Shown: one piece after another, positions 33,295-41,615 of the stretch
Numbering within the stretch: position 1 is the first letter of the stretch
How the letters are laid out: every line of letters begins with the position of its first letter
DNA from: Micavibrio sp.
GTDB taxonomy: Bacteria > Pseudomonadota > Alphaproteobacteria > Micavibrionales > UBA9664
Length of the DNA stretch: 44,932 nucleotides
NCBI GenBank assembly: GCA_002699085.1
Contig: PAAR01000024.1
Span: forward strand, 1 to 44,932
Direction of reading: 5' to 3'
Program-made: the position numbers and the translations under genes
Notes under the pieces: model-generated
Databases searched by the model: none
What the model was told of the DNA's origin: nothing
Seen by the model: the letters and a program-made list of their open reading frames with translations, nothing else

Positions 33295-34503
33295 TTATCC
33301 TGTTTTTTTAAGGCCTAATATATCCATCAAAGAGGTTTTCTTCTCTTGCAGCACTTTCACATTAGGCAATAATTTTTCAATAAGTTGATGGGCAAGTTTT
33401 TTACCTTCATCAATTTCTGTCATTTTCTTGCCTTGCATGTCACGTGTGGCCATAAGCTTCGGGAGATACGGCATATGCCATAAAGCAGTTTTGCCAAGAG
33501 CAGTTTTTATATCTGCTTCATTCACTTCCTGTTCTTTGTTTTGACCTTGTTTGCTCAAGACCACGTTGACTTGGTCATCTGATCCACCACGTAATGTCTT
33601 AATTTCTTTTATTAATAGACGTGTGACACGCAACGCACCGACATTTGGTTCTGTGACCAAAATAAGCTTAGAGGCACGTTTCACCATGAGTGATTTAACA
33701 GCTTCTGGTGCGGTTGATAGATCAACAACAATGTTTGGATATTGTGGCAACATCATATCTATAATGGCCTCATAACCTTTAGCCTCAATAGAACCATTGA
33801 GAAGTTTTTGTGCACCTGTTCCAGCAACGTGAAGTTTGGGCATGACTTCAAAAATCATACGCTTAAGTGCATCTTCATCTTCTTTTTTGGCAGCTTCAAT
33901 AAGTTCATGAAGAGATATTGTTGGTTCATAATTAAGCGCAATATGAAGATCTCCCCATGCACCTGCTGCATCTAATAAAAGCGTTTTTTGATCTAGGAAT
34001 TGACTGAGACCTTCGGCTAATATTTGCGAAATCGTTGTTGTCCCATTACCGCCTGTGCTGCCAAGCAGACAAATAAGCTGGCTGTCTTGATGGCCGTGCT
34101 TATCGAGCAAGATTGAGCCTGTGGCTGTGATCATATCTTCAACAGATATGGGGGCGACGAGATAATCACTCACGCCCATTTGTGTAAGCTTGCGGTAAAG
34201 TTGCACATCATTAGTAGGTCCAATGAGCAGGCAAGATGTGTTTTGTGCACAATAAGTCGCAAGTTCTTCTAATAATGCAGGCAATCCATCATTGATTTCA
34301 TCTGTTTGCAGAATGAGTAGATCAGGTGATGTTTTGCTTTTATACAGCTCAATCGCTGTTTTAATATCACCTGATTCAACTTGTACCTCAGCTCGGGCAT
34401 AGCGCCAATCAGCGGCAATTGATTCAATCGTTTTACGTGTCTGTGCATCTTGCGAGAACACGGTGATCTTTGATTGTGGAAGGAGCGTATTTACTTTTAT
34501 CAT
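33295..34503 (-). CDS. cpaE: Tad pilus localisation protein CpaE/TadZ
   Basis: A 402-aa protein. Residues 1-135 look like an atypical receiver domain (ITVFSQDAQTRKTIE, LLILQTDE). Residues 143-370 are a ParA/MinD-like ATPase with a modified Walker A, GSTGGNGTTT (149-157), in which the usual lysine is threonine, and IVVDLS as Walker B. TadZ/CpaE proteins are known for such atypical A loops; they mark the pole or site of pilus assembly. It overlaps the cpaD end by four bases. Confidence 0.88.
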   Translation of the reverse strand: MIKVNTLLPQSKITVFSQDAQTRKTIESIAADWRYARAEVQVESGDIKTAIELYKSKTSPDLLILQTDEINDGLPALLEELATYCAQNTSCLLIGPTNDVQLYRKLTQMGVSDYLVAPISVEDMITATGSILLDKHGHQDSQLICLLGSTGGNGTTTISQILAEGLSQFLDQKTLLLDAAGAWGDLHIALNYEPTISLHELIEAAKKEDEDALKRMIFEVMPKLHVAGTGAQKLLNGSIEAKGYEAIIDMMLPQYPNIVVDLSTAPEAVKSLMVKRASKLILVTEPNVGALRVTRLLIKEIKTLRGGSDDQVNVVLSKQGQNKEQEVNEADIKTALGKTALWHMPYLPKLMATRDMQGKKMTEIDEGKKLAHQLIEKLLPNVKVLQEKKTSLMDILGLKKTG

Positions 34504-35156
34504 TCTGTAGCGCCTCCTGTCTCAGAGATCACATACCCCGGCACAAAATCACGTGGATCGCCATTGTTTGTTACGCCGTTAACAATATTTGCTGCGCGCG
34601 TACCTTCCATTTGTGATCCACCAACACCAGCTACACCAAGTGCGTGGGCGGGGTTAGCGATCTGTTTCATTTCCATACGTGCCATAGAGCACCCTAAGAG
34701 ATAGTTATAGTTGTCTCCCGGTTGTGTGCCACCAAGACCTGGCATGTTTTGACCAATGCATTCAGGTGATTCAGCTAAAGCCAAGCTCTCGTAATTAAGC
34801 AGGAGTTGGGACTGTGCACCCACGACAGGAAGCTTTTCTATTGTGACATTTGTGATTCCACGTTTTTTAAGTTGGTATTTCAGCGCATTTACTTTTCGCT
34901 CATCACAGAAATAAGGGTCTTTTTCAGGATCATAAATTGCACTCATTTTAAGTGCAGTATTGGGTGCAATATAATAGCGATTAGCAATATGGTCTATGCT
35001 GCCTGTATCTAGTTTTAGTGTTGGATAGCGTTCATAGTCTGATTGCTCAACGACAGATGGTCTATCAACCACCATTAATGAATCTTCATGCAGAAACTGT
35101 GTGTTACAGGCTGATAGTGAAAGACTTAAACATAGAGCGAGTGTGATATTTTTCAT
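34500..35156 (-). CDS. cpaD: Tad pilus lipoprotein CpaD
   Basis: A 218-aa lipoprotein with a signal ending LSLSAC (lipidated C17). The middle has YYIAPNTALKMSAIY, VEKLPVVGAQSQLLLNYESL, and near the end LLGCSMARMEMKQIANPA with DPRDFVPGYVIS. These fit the CpaD domain, which in alphaproteobacteria takes the place of RcpB near the secretin. It probably helps the CpaC channel in the outer membrane. It lies 12 bases after cpaC and four bases overlap cpaE. Confidence 0.85.
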   Translation of the reverse strand: MKNITLALCLSLSLSACNTQFLHEDSLMVVDRPSVVEQSDYERYPTLKLDTGSIDHIANRYYIAPNTALKMSAIYDPEKDPYFCDERKVNALKYQLKKRGITNVTIEKLPVVGAQSQLLLNYESLALAESPECIGQNMPGLGGTQPGDNYNYLLGCSMARMEMKQIANPAHALGVAGVGGSQMEGTRAANIVNGVTNNGDPRDFVPGYVISETGGATE

Positions 35157-35168
35157 TGTTTTTTCTCC

Positions 35169-36614
35169 TTAATCCAGCATGTAGCCAAATTGTGTTTCAT
35201 GGCCTGTCCAAGCAGGGATTTTGTCGTAGCTGTTTCTTAGATTTGATGACAAGACGTTGCGCAAAATTGGATTATCATTGCGGTTGTTGTCATTCTTTTT
35301 TGCTGCGGCTGCATTCTTATAATCATCTGCTGCTGTTGGATTAATCAAATAAGCAGAGATCATAATGATTAACTCAGATTCATCACGTTTGAAGCTGTCT
35401 GATTTTGAAAGCTCGCCTAATATTGGCGTGTCTTTTAAACCAGGTAAGCCAGCAAGATTATTAATAGTTTGTGATTTCACAAGCCCCGCAATCATTAATG
35501 AACCACCAGAGGCCATTTCAACGCTTGTTTCTGCGCGTCGTACATCAAAGCTTGGGAAAGGTACGCCAGCAACAACAGTACTTGCTTCAGTCGAGATCTC
35601 AGACACTTCTGTTGATATTTGTAAGCTCAGTCTATTCTCATCTAGCACGACAGGACGGAATGATAATACGACACCAAATGGTCTGTATTCAAAAGTCACA
35701 CGATCATCATTACGATCTGCCACCACTGGAATTTCACCACCGGCAAGGAAACGGGCATTTTCACCAGATTTAGCTGTCAAATTAGGCTCTGCAAGAGTGT
35801 TTACAAGCTGGTCTTGGTCAAGGGCGCTAATCATGAAAGAAATTGGATTAAAGCCACTTGGATCCCAGATTAATGAGCCTAAGCCGAACGGTGATTGTGA
35901 GGTAAGGCCAAAGGCTGCACGGAGTGGATTAAGGCCAAATTCACTATTCGTTAAGAAGCCGCCATCTACAGTAGAGCTGTTACCAGGCATAATATCTGTA
36001 TCAACACCAATTTCGTTCAAAATGCTGCGTTTGATCTCAATAACTTTTACCTTAATCATCACTTGTTGATCGCCTTTAACAGACATCATGTTAACGATCT
36101 CATTATTCTCGCCGATAAAACGGTTGATGACATTCTCAACATTGGCGGCTATGGATGCGTTTGATACATCGCCAGTTACGATAATGTCATCACCAACTGT
36201 ATCAACGGCGATATTTTCTTTTGGAAATAGTCGTTTTAATGTATTTCTCATGGTGAATTCATCAATACGGACATGCACATTTATTTTGGCAATCGTGTCA
36301 CCTGCCGCATCAAAAACAAGAATATTGGTGTCACCCAAATTAGAGCCAACCACATATAATTTGTTATTTTGTAATGAGCCGACTTCAATAACATTTGGAT
36401 TTGCGACAATGACATCAGCGACCTCACCTTCTAACTGAATAGTCTTCGCCTTACCAAGTGTTAGCACTTCGTTATAATTAATTTTACGTGGCTTTTTGAC
36501 TTCCATTGCTGCAGGTAATATGGGCTCCCCACATTTGTCTTTTGCTGCGCAAGCCATTACCTCAGCAGGCAATAAAAAGCTAATTGCTAGTAATAGTGTC
36601 ATTAAAGTTTTCAT
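35169..36614 (-). CDS. cpaC: Tad pilus secretin CpaC/RcpA
   Basis: A 481-aa outer-membrane secretin. A signal peptide (MKTLMTLLLAISFLLPAEVM) is followed by the pilus-assembly N domain (LTLGKAKTIQLEGEVADVIV, NILVFDAAGD), a BON-like unit (MRNTLKRLFPKENIAVDTVG), and the secretin core from about residue 185 (VMIKVKVIEIKRSILNEIGV, AEPNLTAKSGENARFLAGGE, VEMASGGSLMIAGLV, LPGLKDTPILGEL). The pore lets the Flp fibre cross the outer membrane. It lies 35 bases after cpaB. Confidence 0.94.
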   Translation of the reverse strand: MKTLMTLLLAISFLLPAEVMACAAKDKCGEPILPAAMEVKKPRKINYNEVLTLGKAKTIQLEGEVADVIVANPNVIEVGSLQNNKLYVVGSNLGDTNILVFDAAGDTIAKINVHVRIDEFTMRNTLKRLFPKENIAVDTVGDDIIVTGDVSNASIAANVENVINRFIGENNEIVNMMSVKGDQQVMIKVKVIEIKRSILNEIGVDTDIMPGNSSTVDGGFLTNSEFGLNPLRAAFGLTSQSPFGLGSLIWDPSGFNPISFMISALDQDQLVNTLAEPNLTAKSGENARFLAGGEIPVVADRNDDRVTFEYRPFGVVLSFRPVVLDENRLSLQISTEVSEISTEASTVVAGVPFPSFDVRRAETSVEMASGGSLMIAGLVKSQTINNLAGLPGLKDTPILGELSKSDSFKRDESELIIMISAYLINPTAADDYKNAAAAKKNDNNRNDNPILRNVLSSNLRNSYDKIPAWTGHETQFGYMLD

Positions 36615-36649
36615 GTGTCGTTCCCTTACCCTTTTAGTTTTTTTTGTTG

Positions 36650-37525
36650 TTATTGTTGTGGCACGATTCTGGCTCTAATCATTTGTTGCTGGACATCCGC
36701 ACCGTTGTAAACACGCACAGCATTATTGCCTGAATTGTTTTGTGATTGATTTAATTGTTGCAATACATTTGAGATCAAAACATCGGTTGTTAAATCTGTC
36801 TTTTTTTCTGTGTGACTAGTGTCGCCAAGTTTACGCAAGGCTAAACTTAAATCACCCATTGAGCTTGAAAGTGCTAAAACTTCCGAGCCTTTTTGGTCGA
36901 CTTCTAATGTCACTGTGCGAGCAATTTTTGCGCTTTCTTTGCTTTTAGCGTCTTGGTCGACAGCTAATACACGAATATTTTCTAGGACTGTTTGGCTTGC
37001 ATTACGGCTAACATATTCTGCGGCACGCTCTTGTGCGCCATCATTAGAAGAGGGGACACGCACTTGATAGGTTAGTATCACATCAACGTAATCACCGGGT
37101 GTTACAAATCCACCGACAGAGCTTTCAGCCGACACTTTAATCGCTGTGGCACGCATACCGTCATTCAAACGAGCGGCTAGAAAATTACCATCTGTTTCGG
37201 CAATAAGGGCTGTTGGTAGGATTGGTTCGCCTTTTTGAATAACACGAACAACACGACCTTGAAGCGCATCGCCTGCTGCTTGATTTTCTTGGCGGATAAT
37301 TGCCCCGTCAAAAACAAGGTCAGAAGGCCATGCCTGCCAAGTCATTTTATCATCGGATAAATCATCACCAATATTGATATGCTGGCTAGCGACAAGAACG
37401 TCTTTCTTGGATATTTCAACTTTATTTTGTGAACTACCTGAGCGCATTAATGCTTGCACAAAAATTGCCATAAGCATCGATATCATAAGGCCTGAGGCGA
37501 GTATAATGACCATTCTTTTATTCAT
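36650..37525 (-). CDS. cpaB: Tad pilus periplasmic protein CpaB/RcpC
   Basis: A 291-aa protein with an N-terminal helix (about 5-28) and a SAF-type domain (VLVASQHINIGDDLSDDKMT). VIQKGEPILPTAL and AVGG-type SVGGFVTPGDYVDVILTY are characteristic of RcpC/CpaB. The C-terminal quarter is Gln/Asn rich (QLNQSQNNSGN). It sits in the periplasm between secretin and inner-membrane platform, possibly contacting peptidoglycan. It begins one base after the cpaA stop. Confidence 0.92.
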   Translation of the reverse strand: MNKRMVIILASGLMISMLMAIFVQALMRSGSSQNKVEISKKDVLVASQHINIGDDLSDDKMTWQAWPSDLVFDGAIIRQENQAAGDALQGRVVRVIQKGEPILPTALIAETDGNFLAARLNDGMRATAIKVSAESSVGGFVTPGDYVDVILTYQVRVPSSNDGAQERAAEYVSRNASQTVLENIRVLAVDQDAKSKESAKIARTVTLEVDQKGSEVLALSSSMGDLSLALRKLGDTSHTEKKTDLTTDVLISNVLQQLNQSQNNSGNNAVRVYNGADVQQQMIRARIVPQQ

Positions 37526-37526
37526 T

Positions 37527-38063
37527 TTAGACTCCTAAATACCCAAGATTGTGAAAGCTGTATGCTGCGGCTATGGCTAAAGCAATACCGTAGGGCACGG
37601 TACTTTCACCACGTGATAAAGCCGCTATCCAACCTGTTTCATTATGTGGTTTTAAAAATGATCTTTTGCGTAGGGCCAATGCAACAAGACCCAATACACC
37701 ACCAACCAAAGCCATAACCATCACAAAGGCGGGGATAGCAATAAGCGGTATCCATAGAGCAAGAGCGGTGGCCATTTTGGCATCGCCGCCGCCGAAAGTG
37801 CCTGTACAAAATAGAAAAAAGCAAATGGCAAAGACAATGCCCATGGATACGATATGATCTGCCAGTGAGGCAAAAAGAGAGTGGTCTAATACCCCAATAT
37901 AAACGGCATATGTGTTAAGGCAAAAACATGCAGCAAAAGTCAGCATGATTGTGACCACTGTGCCATTATGAATGGTCAGTGAAGCCACATCATGCCATGC
38001 AGCATAAAAGCAAATGCCGAGCGTCAAAAACGCTATTGCGTATATGTAGACTTCGAGAACCAC
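37527..38063 (-). CDS. cpaA: Prepilin peptidase CpaA/TadV
   Basis: A 178-aa membrane aspartic protease with about five helices. The first catalytic aspartate is in the cytoplasmic loop after helix 1 (YAAWHDVASLTIHN, where RxD is usual) and the second in FCTGTFGGGDAKMATAL, the GxGD motif. It cleaves the leader of Flp pilin and the TadE/TadF pseudopilins. The start is a GTG with AAGGGG 7 bases upstream. The 148 bases between it and flp hold two hairpins, so its expression is likely lower than that of the pilin. Confidence 0.88.
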   Translation of the reverse strand: MVLEVYIYAIAFLTLGICFYAAWHDVASLTIHNGTVVTIMLTFAACFCLNTYAVYIGVLDHSLFASLADHIVSMGIVFAICFFLFCTGTFGGGDAKMATALALWIPLIAIPAFVMVMALVGGVLGLVALALRKRSFLKPHNETGWIAALSRGESTVPYGIALAIAAAYSFHNLGYLGV

Positions 38064-38130
38064 TGAATTACCCCTTACTGTAAAGTCAGTGAATTAGCGC
38101 TTACCCATAAACTCCAATTCAATTTTTTTT

Positions 38131-38170
38131 GTTTCTTTAAAGAGTCCTTTTAGTGACTACTTAAAGAAAC
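38131..38170 (-). terminator. Long imperfect hairpin before cpaA (possible attenuator)
   Basis: Arms 38131-38146 and 38155-38170 (outer GTTTCTTTAA/TTAAAGAAAC perfect) flank an 8-base loop. In minus-strand RNA the inner part adds a G-U pair with one mismatch; in plus-strand RNA two mismatches result. No U-run follows on the minus strand, so it is not a classical terminator. It shares two bases with the upstream hairpin. Confidence 0.45.
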
Positions 38171-38199
38171 ACGCCGCACTGTCTTTAAGCGCAGCGTGT
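38169..38199 (-). terminator. Probable partial terminator after flp
   Basis: Arms 38189-38199 and 38169-38179 form an 11-bp stem with a 9-base loop in minus-strand RNA (ACACGCUGCGC/GUGCGGCGUGU), with two G-U pairs that would be A-C mismatches in plus-strand RNA. A short UUCUUU follows. It sits 12 bases after the flp stop, so it likely ends most flp transcripts and lets some read into cpaA. Confidence 0.6.
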
Positions 38200-38211
38200 T
38201 GTTCTTAAGTT

Positions 38212-38400
38212 TTAGCTTGTTGGTGCGTCGTTCAAGACAGTTGATAGACCTGCGAATAAATTTTCTAAGTCATCACCAAATGTAAAGACGACAACAGAAA
38301 TTGCGACAGCAATCCCTGCGGCAATCAGACCATATTCAATCGCTGTAGCTCCTTTTTGGTCGGCTAGAAACGCTTGTAGTTTTGATGTAAGTTTAAGCAT
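38212..38400 (-). CDS. flp: Flp-type major pilin
   Basis: A 62-aa prepilin. Cleavage by CpaA is expected after G17 in LADQKGATAIEYGLIAAGIA, leaving mature A18 with glutamate at +5 (E22) and the Flp tyrosine next to it. The mature chain is 45 aa, one hydrophobic helix with a short polar tail (ENLFAGLSTVLNDAPTS). It polymerises into the adhesive Tad pilus. AAGGAG 9 bases before the ATG is the strongest ribosome site of the locus, fitting high expression. Confidence 0.95.
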   Translation of the reverse strand: MLKLTSKLQAFLADQKGATAIEYGLIAAGIAVAISVVVFTFGDDLENLFAGLSTVLNDAPTS

Positions 38401-38638
38401 ATGTGAGTACTCCTTAGTTTGTTTACCCTAGTTTTTTTGGAGGTGTGCTTAAGAGAATTCTGGCACCCTTACCGTATGAACTACCCCAGTCCATTATTTA
38501 ATTATATAAGTGATTTATTAAGTGGTTATAAATATATGATTGTATTTATTTAAATAGTTTAAGTAAAAACTGTTTTTATTTAGGTAAAATTTTATACAAA
38601 TATATAATGTATATGGTTTATCTTCTTGTATCCCTTTA
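38401..38638 (-). promoter_or_regulatory. AT-rich gap between tadG and flp; flp promoter region
   Basis: A 238-base AT-rich stretch without a gene. On the minus strand TATAAT (complement of 38501-38506) is a perfect -10 about 100 bases before the flp ATG, but no -35 is found at the right spacing. That fits a promoter needing an activator. The remaining sequence is A/T runs. I see no sigma-54 or full CtrA site. Confidence 0.35.
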
Positions 38639-39988
38639 TTAGCGTGATATATGAAGGTTTGATAGTTCTGTGCTGATCCGCTCGAAAGCCTCGATCAAAT
38701 CGTTTTGAGAGGGCGCATCTATATAGCGTGTTTCATCACTAGCGCAGCGACGGTAATAATCTTTAGTCGTATTGTTAATGTTTGATGTGAAGGTGATTGT
38801 GTATATTAAAATACCTTGTGCCTTCATATTCTCGCATACATCTTCAAAGCGTCGGTTAAGATAACTTACATTCACGCCTTTTGAGTTGTATTGTTGATAG
38901 GTTCCATAGGCCCCGTAATAAGGGGAGATCGTATTGTCACCATCGGTCATCATTAAAACGGCCTTTTGCCATTTATCATCTTCCCAAGATGCGCCTTCTC
39001 TAAAAGGAAACTCGGGAGATAATAAACGGTAGCCCCAAACCATCCCCGTATTACCATGTGTATTTCCCTGTGCTCGGAACTCTTGTATGCTATCAAGTAG
39101 TTTTTGACGATTTGATGTGAGCGGTTGTATATAGCTGTGGCTGCATTCATAGTTTGGCCCATAATTATTGTTATAATATTGCCAGTAATATCTGATATCG
39201 CTACTCTGTGAGCCTTGAAAAGTATGGCGGTACATATTCCACATCCAACCATCTTCGTAATTTTCTTCATCGTCTGGATTGTTGCGTGCCAGTACACAGC
39301 CAGCCCATTTATTAAAACTATCGGCTTCATATTCTAAATTATAAGGATTGTTAACAAAGGCATCATCATAGTTTGTGCCATCTTCATTTTTACCTAAGCC
39401 ATAAGGCCCGACATTAACGCTTGCTGAAAATGGTACGATGCCAATTTTGACACTGTCTTCATCACTTGTACGATCATAAAGAATATTAACAAAATTTGTA
39501 GCTGCCGTGCGCAAGGCACCTATATTATTATGGTTAGACATTGAGCCCGTAACATCAACAACCATCGCAACTTCCAAACCTCTAACTTCACGAGTGACTT
39601 CTGTGAGACAACTGACGTTTAGGTGGTCTTGCCCTAATATACGCATGAAGCTTGTGTCAACTCGCGCATTGGCCGTTACTGAAATAAGATTGTTATTAAT
39701 GATAGGGGGCTCAATCGTTACAGTGCCAAACTCATCTTCTGGATAATTGGCCGTCATATAGGCTTGTAAGCGTTCTTCTAATTCTGTCTGTGTGCCGATT
39801 GAGCTGCCAACAGCAAGTGTTGCGGCATCAAGGGCTTGGCACATGCGGTTTTTTACAAGATAGGCCTTCGTTACATCAACGGCCATACCTGCACCGCCAA
39901 CAATTAAAGGCATCATAAAGCCAAAAGTAACAGCAACCGCACCCGTTGTACTGGCTAGAAATATTTTTAAGATATCTTTGTTTAGCAT
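38639..39988 (-). CDS. tadG: TadG-like protein with a von Willebrand A domain
   Basis: A 449-aa protein. The N-terminal Tad helix (FLASTTGAVAVTFGFMMPLI) resembles a pseudopilin, but T instead of E stands at +5, so cleavage is doubtful. A vWA domain begins at about residue 137 (VAMVVDVTGSMSNHN, a MIDAS-type metal site) and continues with AVLMMTDGDN and CENMKAQGILIYTITF. The middle carries Tyr/Asn/Trp-rich insertions. TadG is thought to anchor the pilus base or act as a tip adhesin-like protein in the periplasm. It overlaps tadF by 7 bases. Confidence 0.88.
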   Translation of the reverse strand: MLNKDILKIFLASTTGAVAVTFGFMMPLIVGGAGMAVDVTKAYLVKNRMCQALDAATLAVGSSIGTQTELEERLQAYMTANYPEDEFGTVTIEPPIINNNLISVTANARVDTSFMRILGQDHLNVSCLTEVTREVRGLEVAMVVDVTGSMSNHNNIGALRTAATNFVNILYDRTSDEDSVKIGIVPFSASVNVGPYGLGKNEDGTNYDDAFVNNPYNLEYEADSFNKWAGCVLARNNPDDEENYEDGWMWNMYRHTFQGSQSSDIRYYWQYYNNNYGPNYECSHSYIQPLTSNRQKLLDSIQEFRAQGNTHGNTGMVWGYRLLSPEFPFREGASWEDDKWQKAVLMMTDGDNTISPYYGAYGTYQQYNSKGVNVSYLNRRFEDVCENMKAQGILIYTITFTSNINNTTKDYYRRCASDETRYIDAPSQNDLIEAFERISTELSNLHISR

Positions 39989-40533
39989 GGAGAGCCCTCC
40001 ATAGGTACAAAGGCATTGCTGCGCCCTCTGACATAAGATACTTCTTTTAGATCAAAATGGCCTATAAGCTGTCCTGTGAAATGCGGCGTGAATCGGTATT
40101 TTGTGGTTACTCTTATAAAGCCTTCATTTATTGCCCCAAGCTTATCAAGATCATTAATCTCGTCATTATTTTCTTCCATTAATGGCGTGGTATGTTCCCA
40201 GCAAACATTGTAATCGTCGTCACTTTCGATACGTATGCCTTGGATATCAATACCTAGATTATCCCCTTCGTAAGGGTCTATAGCGAGGCGTGCCGCCATG
40301 ACAGCTTGTTCAATTTCTGTCTGAGAAATGCTGCGCTCTCTAGCCAGTAGGTCAGAGGTGACTTGTGAGGCTGAAATTATTTTTTGATTAAGGACAAGTG
40401 CGTTGCCTAAATCAAACATGGCTAATGTTACTGTAATGATTAGTGGGAAAATTAATGCCGCTTCAATCGCAGCCAGCCCACGATTGTCTTTGTAGAAATT
40501 CATGATGCGTTTATTAAAATCTATATGGCTCAT
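39982..40533 (-). CDS. tadF: TadF-like minor pseudopilin
   Basis: A 183-aa pseudopilin. The likely CpaA site is after G19 in KDNRGLAAIEAALIFPLI, with glutamate E24 at +5. The hydrophobic helix is followed by a periplasmic domain (ASQVTSDLLARERSISQTEI, RVTTKYRFTPHFTGQ) with a few cysteines. TadE/TadF proteins are minor pilin-like subunits needed for Flp assembly. It overlaps tadE by 20 bases and tadG by 7, so all three are coupled. Confidence 0.85.
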   Translation of the reverse strand: MSHIDFNKRIMNFYKDNRGLAAIEAALIFPLIITVTLAMFDLGNALVLNQKIISASQVTSDLLARERSISQTEIEQAVMAARLAIDPYEGDNLGIDIQGIRIESDDDYNVCWEHTTPLMEENNDEINDLDKLGAINEGFIRVTTKYRFTPHFTGQLIGHFDLKEVSYVRGRSNAFVPMEGSPC

Positions 40534-41041
40534 TTTTTATCACCATTGTAGACATAAGCGGCATTGCATTGTCAGTTGATTGACCACTAAGAAGAGGGCC
40601 TATTTGTAACGTCATAAAAGGATATCTGTAGAAACTACGAATAAGCACAACGTCATTTTCTTCACCTGGATTGAAGCCTGATGATTGTAACTGTCCATCG
40701 CTGTCAAAACTTGCCGTTGCGGCGGAAGCATTTGTAAAATCGTCGTCAGGCAGGTGGACGACTTCATAACGTATATTGTCGCAATTTAAGAAAAGAGAAA
40801 TATTGTCGCATAAGGTATCACGGAATAATCCTTCTGGGTTGCCATCTGATTGCAACTGCCCAGTGCGTATTAAACGAGCAGCTGAGCTTGTACCGCCTTC
40901 AAGTAGGGAAGATGCGGTGAAAATTAGACCAATTTCAAGAAGGCCTAAAATGAGCAATATAAAAGGCATGCCGACGAGTGAGAACTCGACAGCGGTGACA
41001 CCGTCCTCAGCGTTGAGAAATCGTCTTAAGCGATTGAACAT
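40514..41041 (-). CDS. tadE: TadE-like minor pseudopilin
   Basis: A 175-aa pseudopilin. The cleavage site is after G14 in NAEDGVTAVEFSLVGMPFIL, with glutamate E19 at +5. After the helix come LEGGTSSAARLIRTGQ, a TadE motif, and a periplasmic domain with two cysteines (DTLCDNISLFLNCDN). AGGG lies 5 bases before the ATG. It is the first gene of the minus-strand tadEFG group; 223 bases upstream begins the divergent sigma-54-driven gene. Confidence 0.85.
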   Translation of the reverse strand: MFNRLRRFLNAEDGVTAVEFSLVGMPFILLILGLLEIGLIFTASSLLEGGTSSAARLIRTGQLQSDGNPEGLFRDTLCDNISLFLNCDNIRYEVVHLPDDDFTNASAATASFDSDGQLQSSGFNPGEENDVVLIRSFYRYPFMTLQIGPLLSGQSTDNAMPLMSTMVIKNEPYRF

Positions 41042-41205
41042 GTTACCCTAACTTATTATTACCCTGACACTTTTTATAAGTGTCTATCTTCTAGGATACG
41101 TTCTATTCGTTAACGCATATTAATCTTTCAGCGACATTTGAATGAGTTTTGAATTTTATTTACATAAAAATTTATCTAGTTATTTCAGTTATTTATCAAG
41201 AAATA

Positions 41206-41222
41206 TTGGCACGGCGTTTGCA
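41206..41222 (+). promoter_or_regulatory. Consensus sigma-54 (-24/-12) promoter
   Basis: TTGGCACG (41206-41213), four bases, TTGCA (41218-41222) matches the sigma-54 consensus TTGGCACR-N4-TTGCW at every fixed position; the GG and GC pairs are ten bases apart. Transcription would start near 41233, about 30 bases before the ATG at 41265. Upstream activator sites were not identified in the AT-rich sequence to the left. Confidence 0.75.
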
Positions 41223-41264
41223 TAACTATTTTCCGAGGTTCAATTTTAACGTTAGGAAGATAAA

Positions 41265-41588
41265 ATGACACAAGCACCAATCAATCAAGATGTCCAATAC
41301 CATGAAGTTAAATACATCATTGATAAAACCTATGAGCAGCGTAATCTTACGCGCCACAAGGTAAGTGAATATAGAGCTTTAAAAGCCGTTAGAAATGCGC
41401 CAGAGCTTTTGTTGTTAAAGCAGCAAATTAAACGCAGTTTTGGTTTGTATAGACTGTATCAGCGCCAAATGCAGATGATGACTAAAGCTTATTTGGATAA
41501 TTTGCGCCAAGCACGTGCAACGTATAGTGCTTCATATAAAAGACCTGCAATCACTCTGGTTAAGGAAAGCTTTCAAGTGAGTGCTTAA
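41265..41588 (+). CDS. Unknown 107-aa basic helical protein under a sigma-54 promoter
   Basis: A 107-aa soluble protein without signal or membrane helix. It is rich in Arg, Lys, Gln and Tyr, with likely long helices (VKYIIDKTYEQRNLTRHKV, ALKAVRNAPELLLLKQQIKR, LYRLYQRQMQMMTKAYLDNL). The basic, amphipathic make-up suits a nucleic-acid or protein-binding role. I recognise no family. AGGA about 8 bases before the ATG is a good ribosome site. It lies divergent to tadE behind a consensus sigma-54 promoter, the only one I found in the window, so it is probably made under a specific signal such as nitrogen status or motility/attachment control. Confidence 0.65.
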   Translation: MTQAPINQDVQYHEVKYIIDKTYEQRNLTRHKVSEYRALKAVRNAPELLLLKQQIKRSFGLYRLYQRQMQMMTKAYLDNLRQARATYSASYKRPAITLVKESFQVSA

Positions 41589-41615
41589 TTACGGTTGACT
41601 AAAAATAAACTATAC

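Noticed and set aside
35365-36069. 234-codon open frame on the plus strand antisense to cpaC
   Set aside because: It is the mirror of a strong secretin gene, has a Ser/Pro/Thr-biased shadow composition and no recognisable domain.
38131-38170. Hairpin as a plus-strand terminator
   Set aside because: It pairs worse in plus-strand RNA, no T-run follows, and no plus-strand gene precedes it.
38451-38470. TGGCAC near flp as a possible second sigma-54 promoter
   Set aside because: The -12 part reads CCGT instead of TTGC at the required spacing, and it is on the strand opposite to flp.
41110-41123. TTAA-N6-TTAA resembling a CtrA box upstream of tadE
   Set aside because: The CtrA consensus needs a 7-base gap; here it is 6, and AT-rich sequence makes such matches common by chance.
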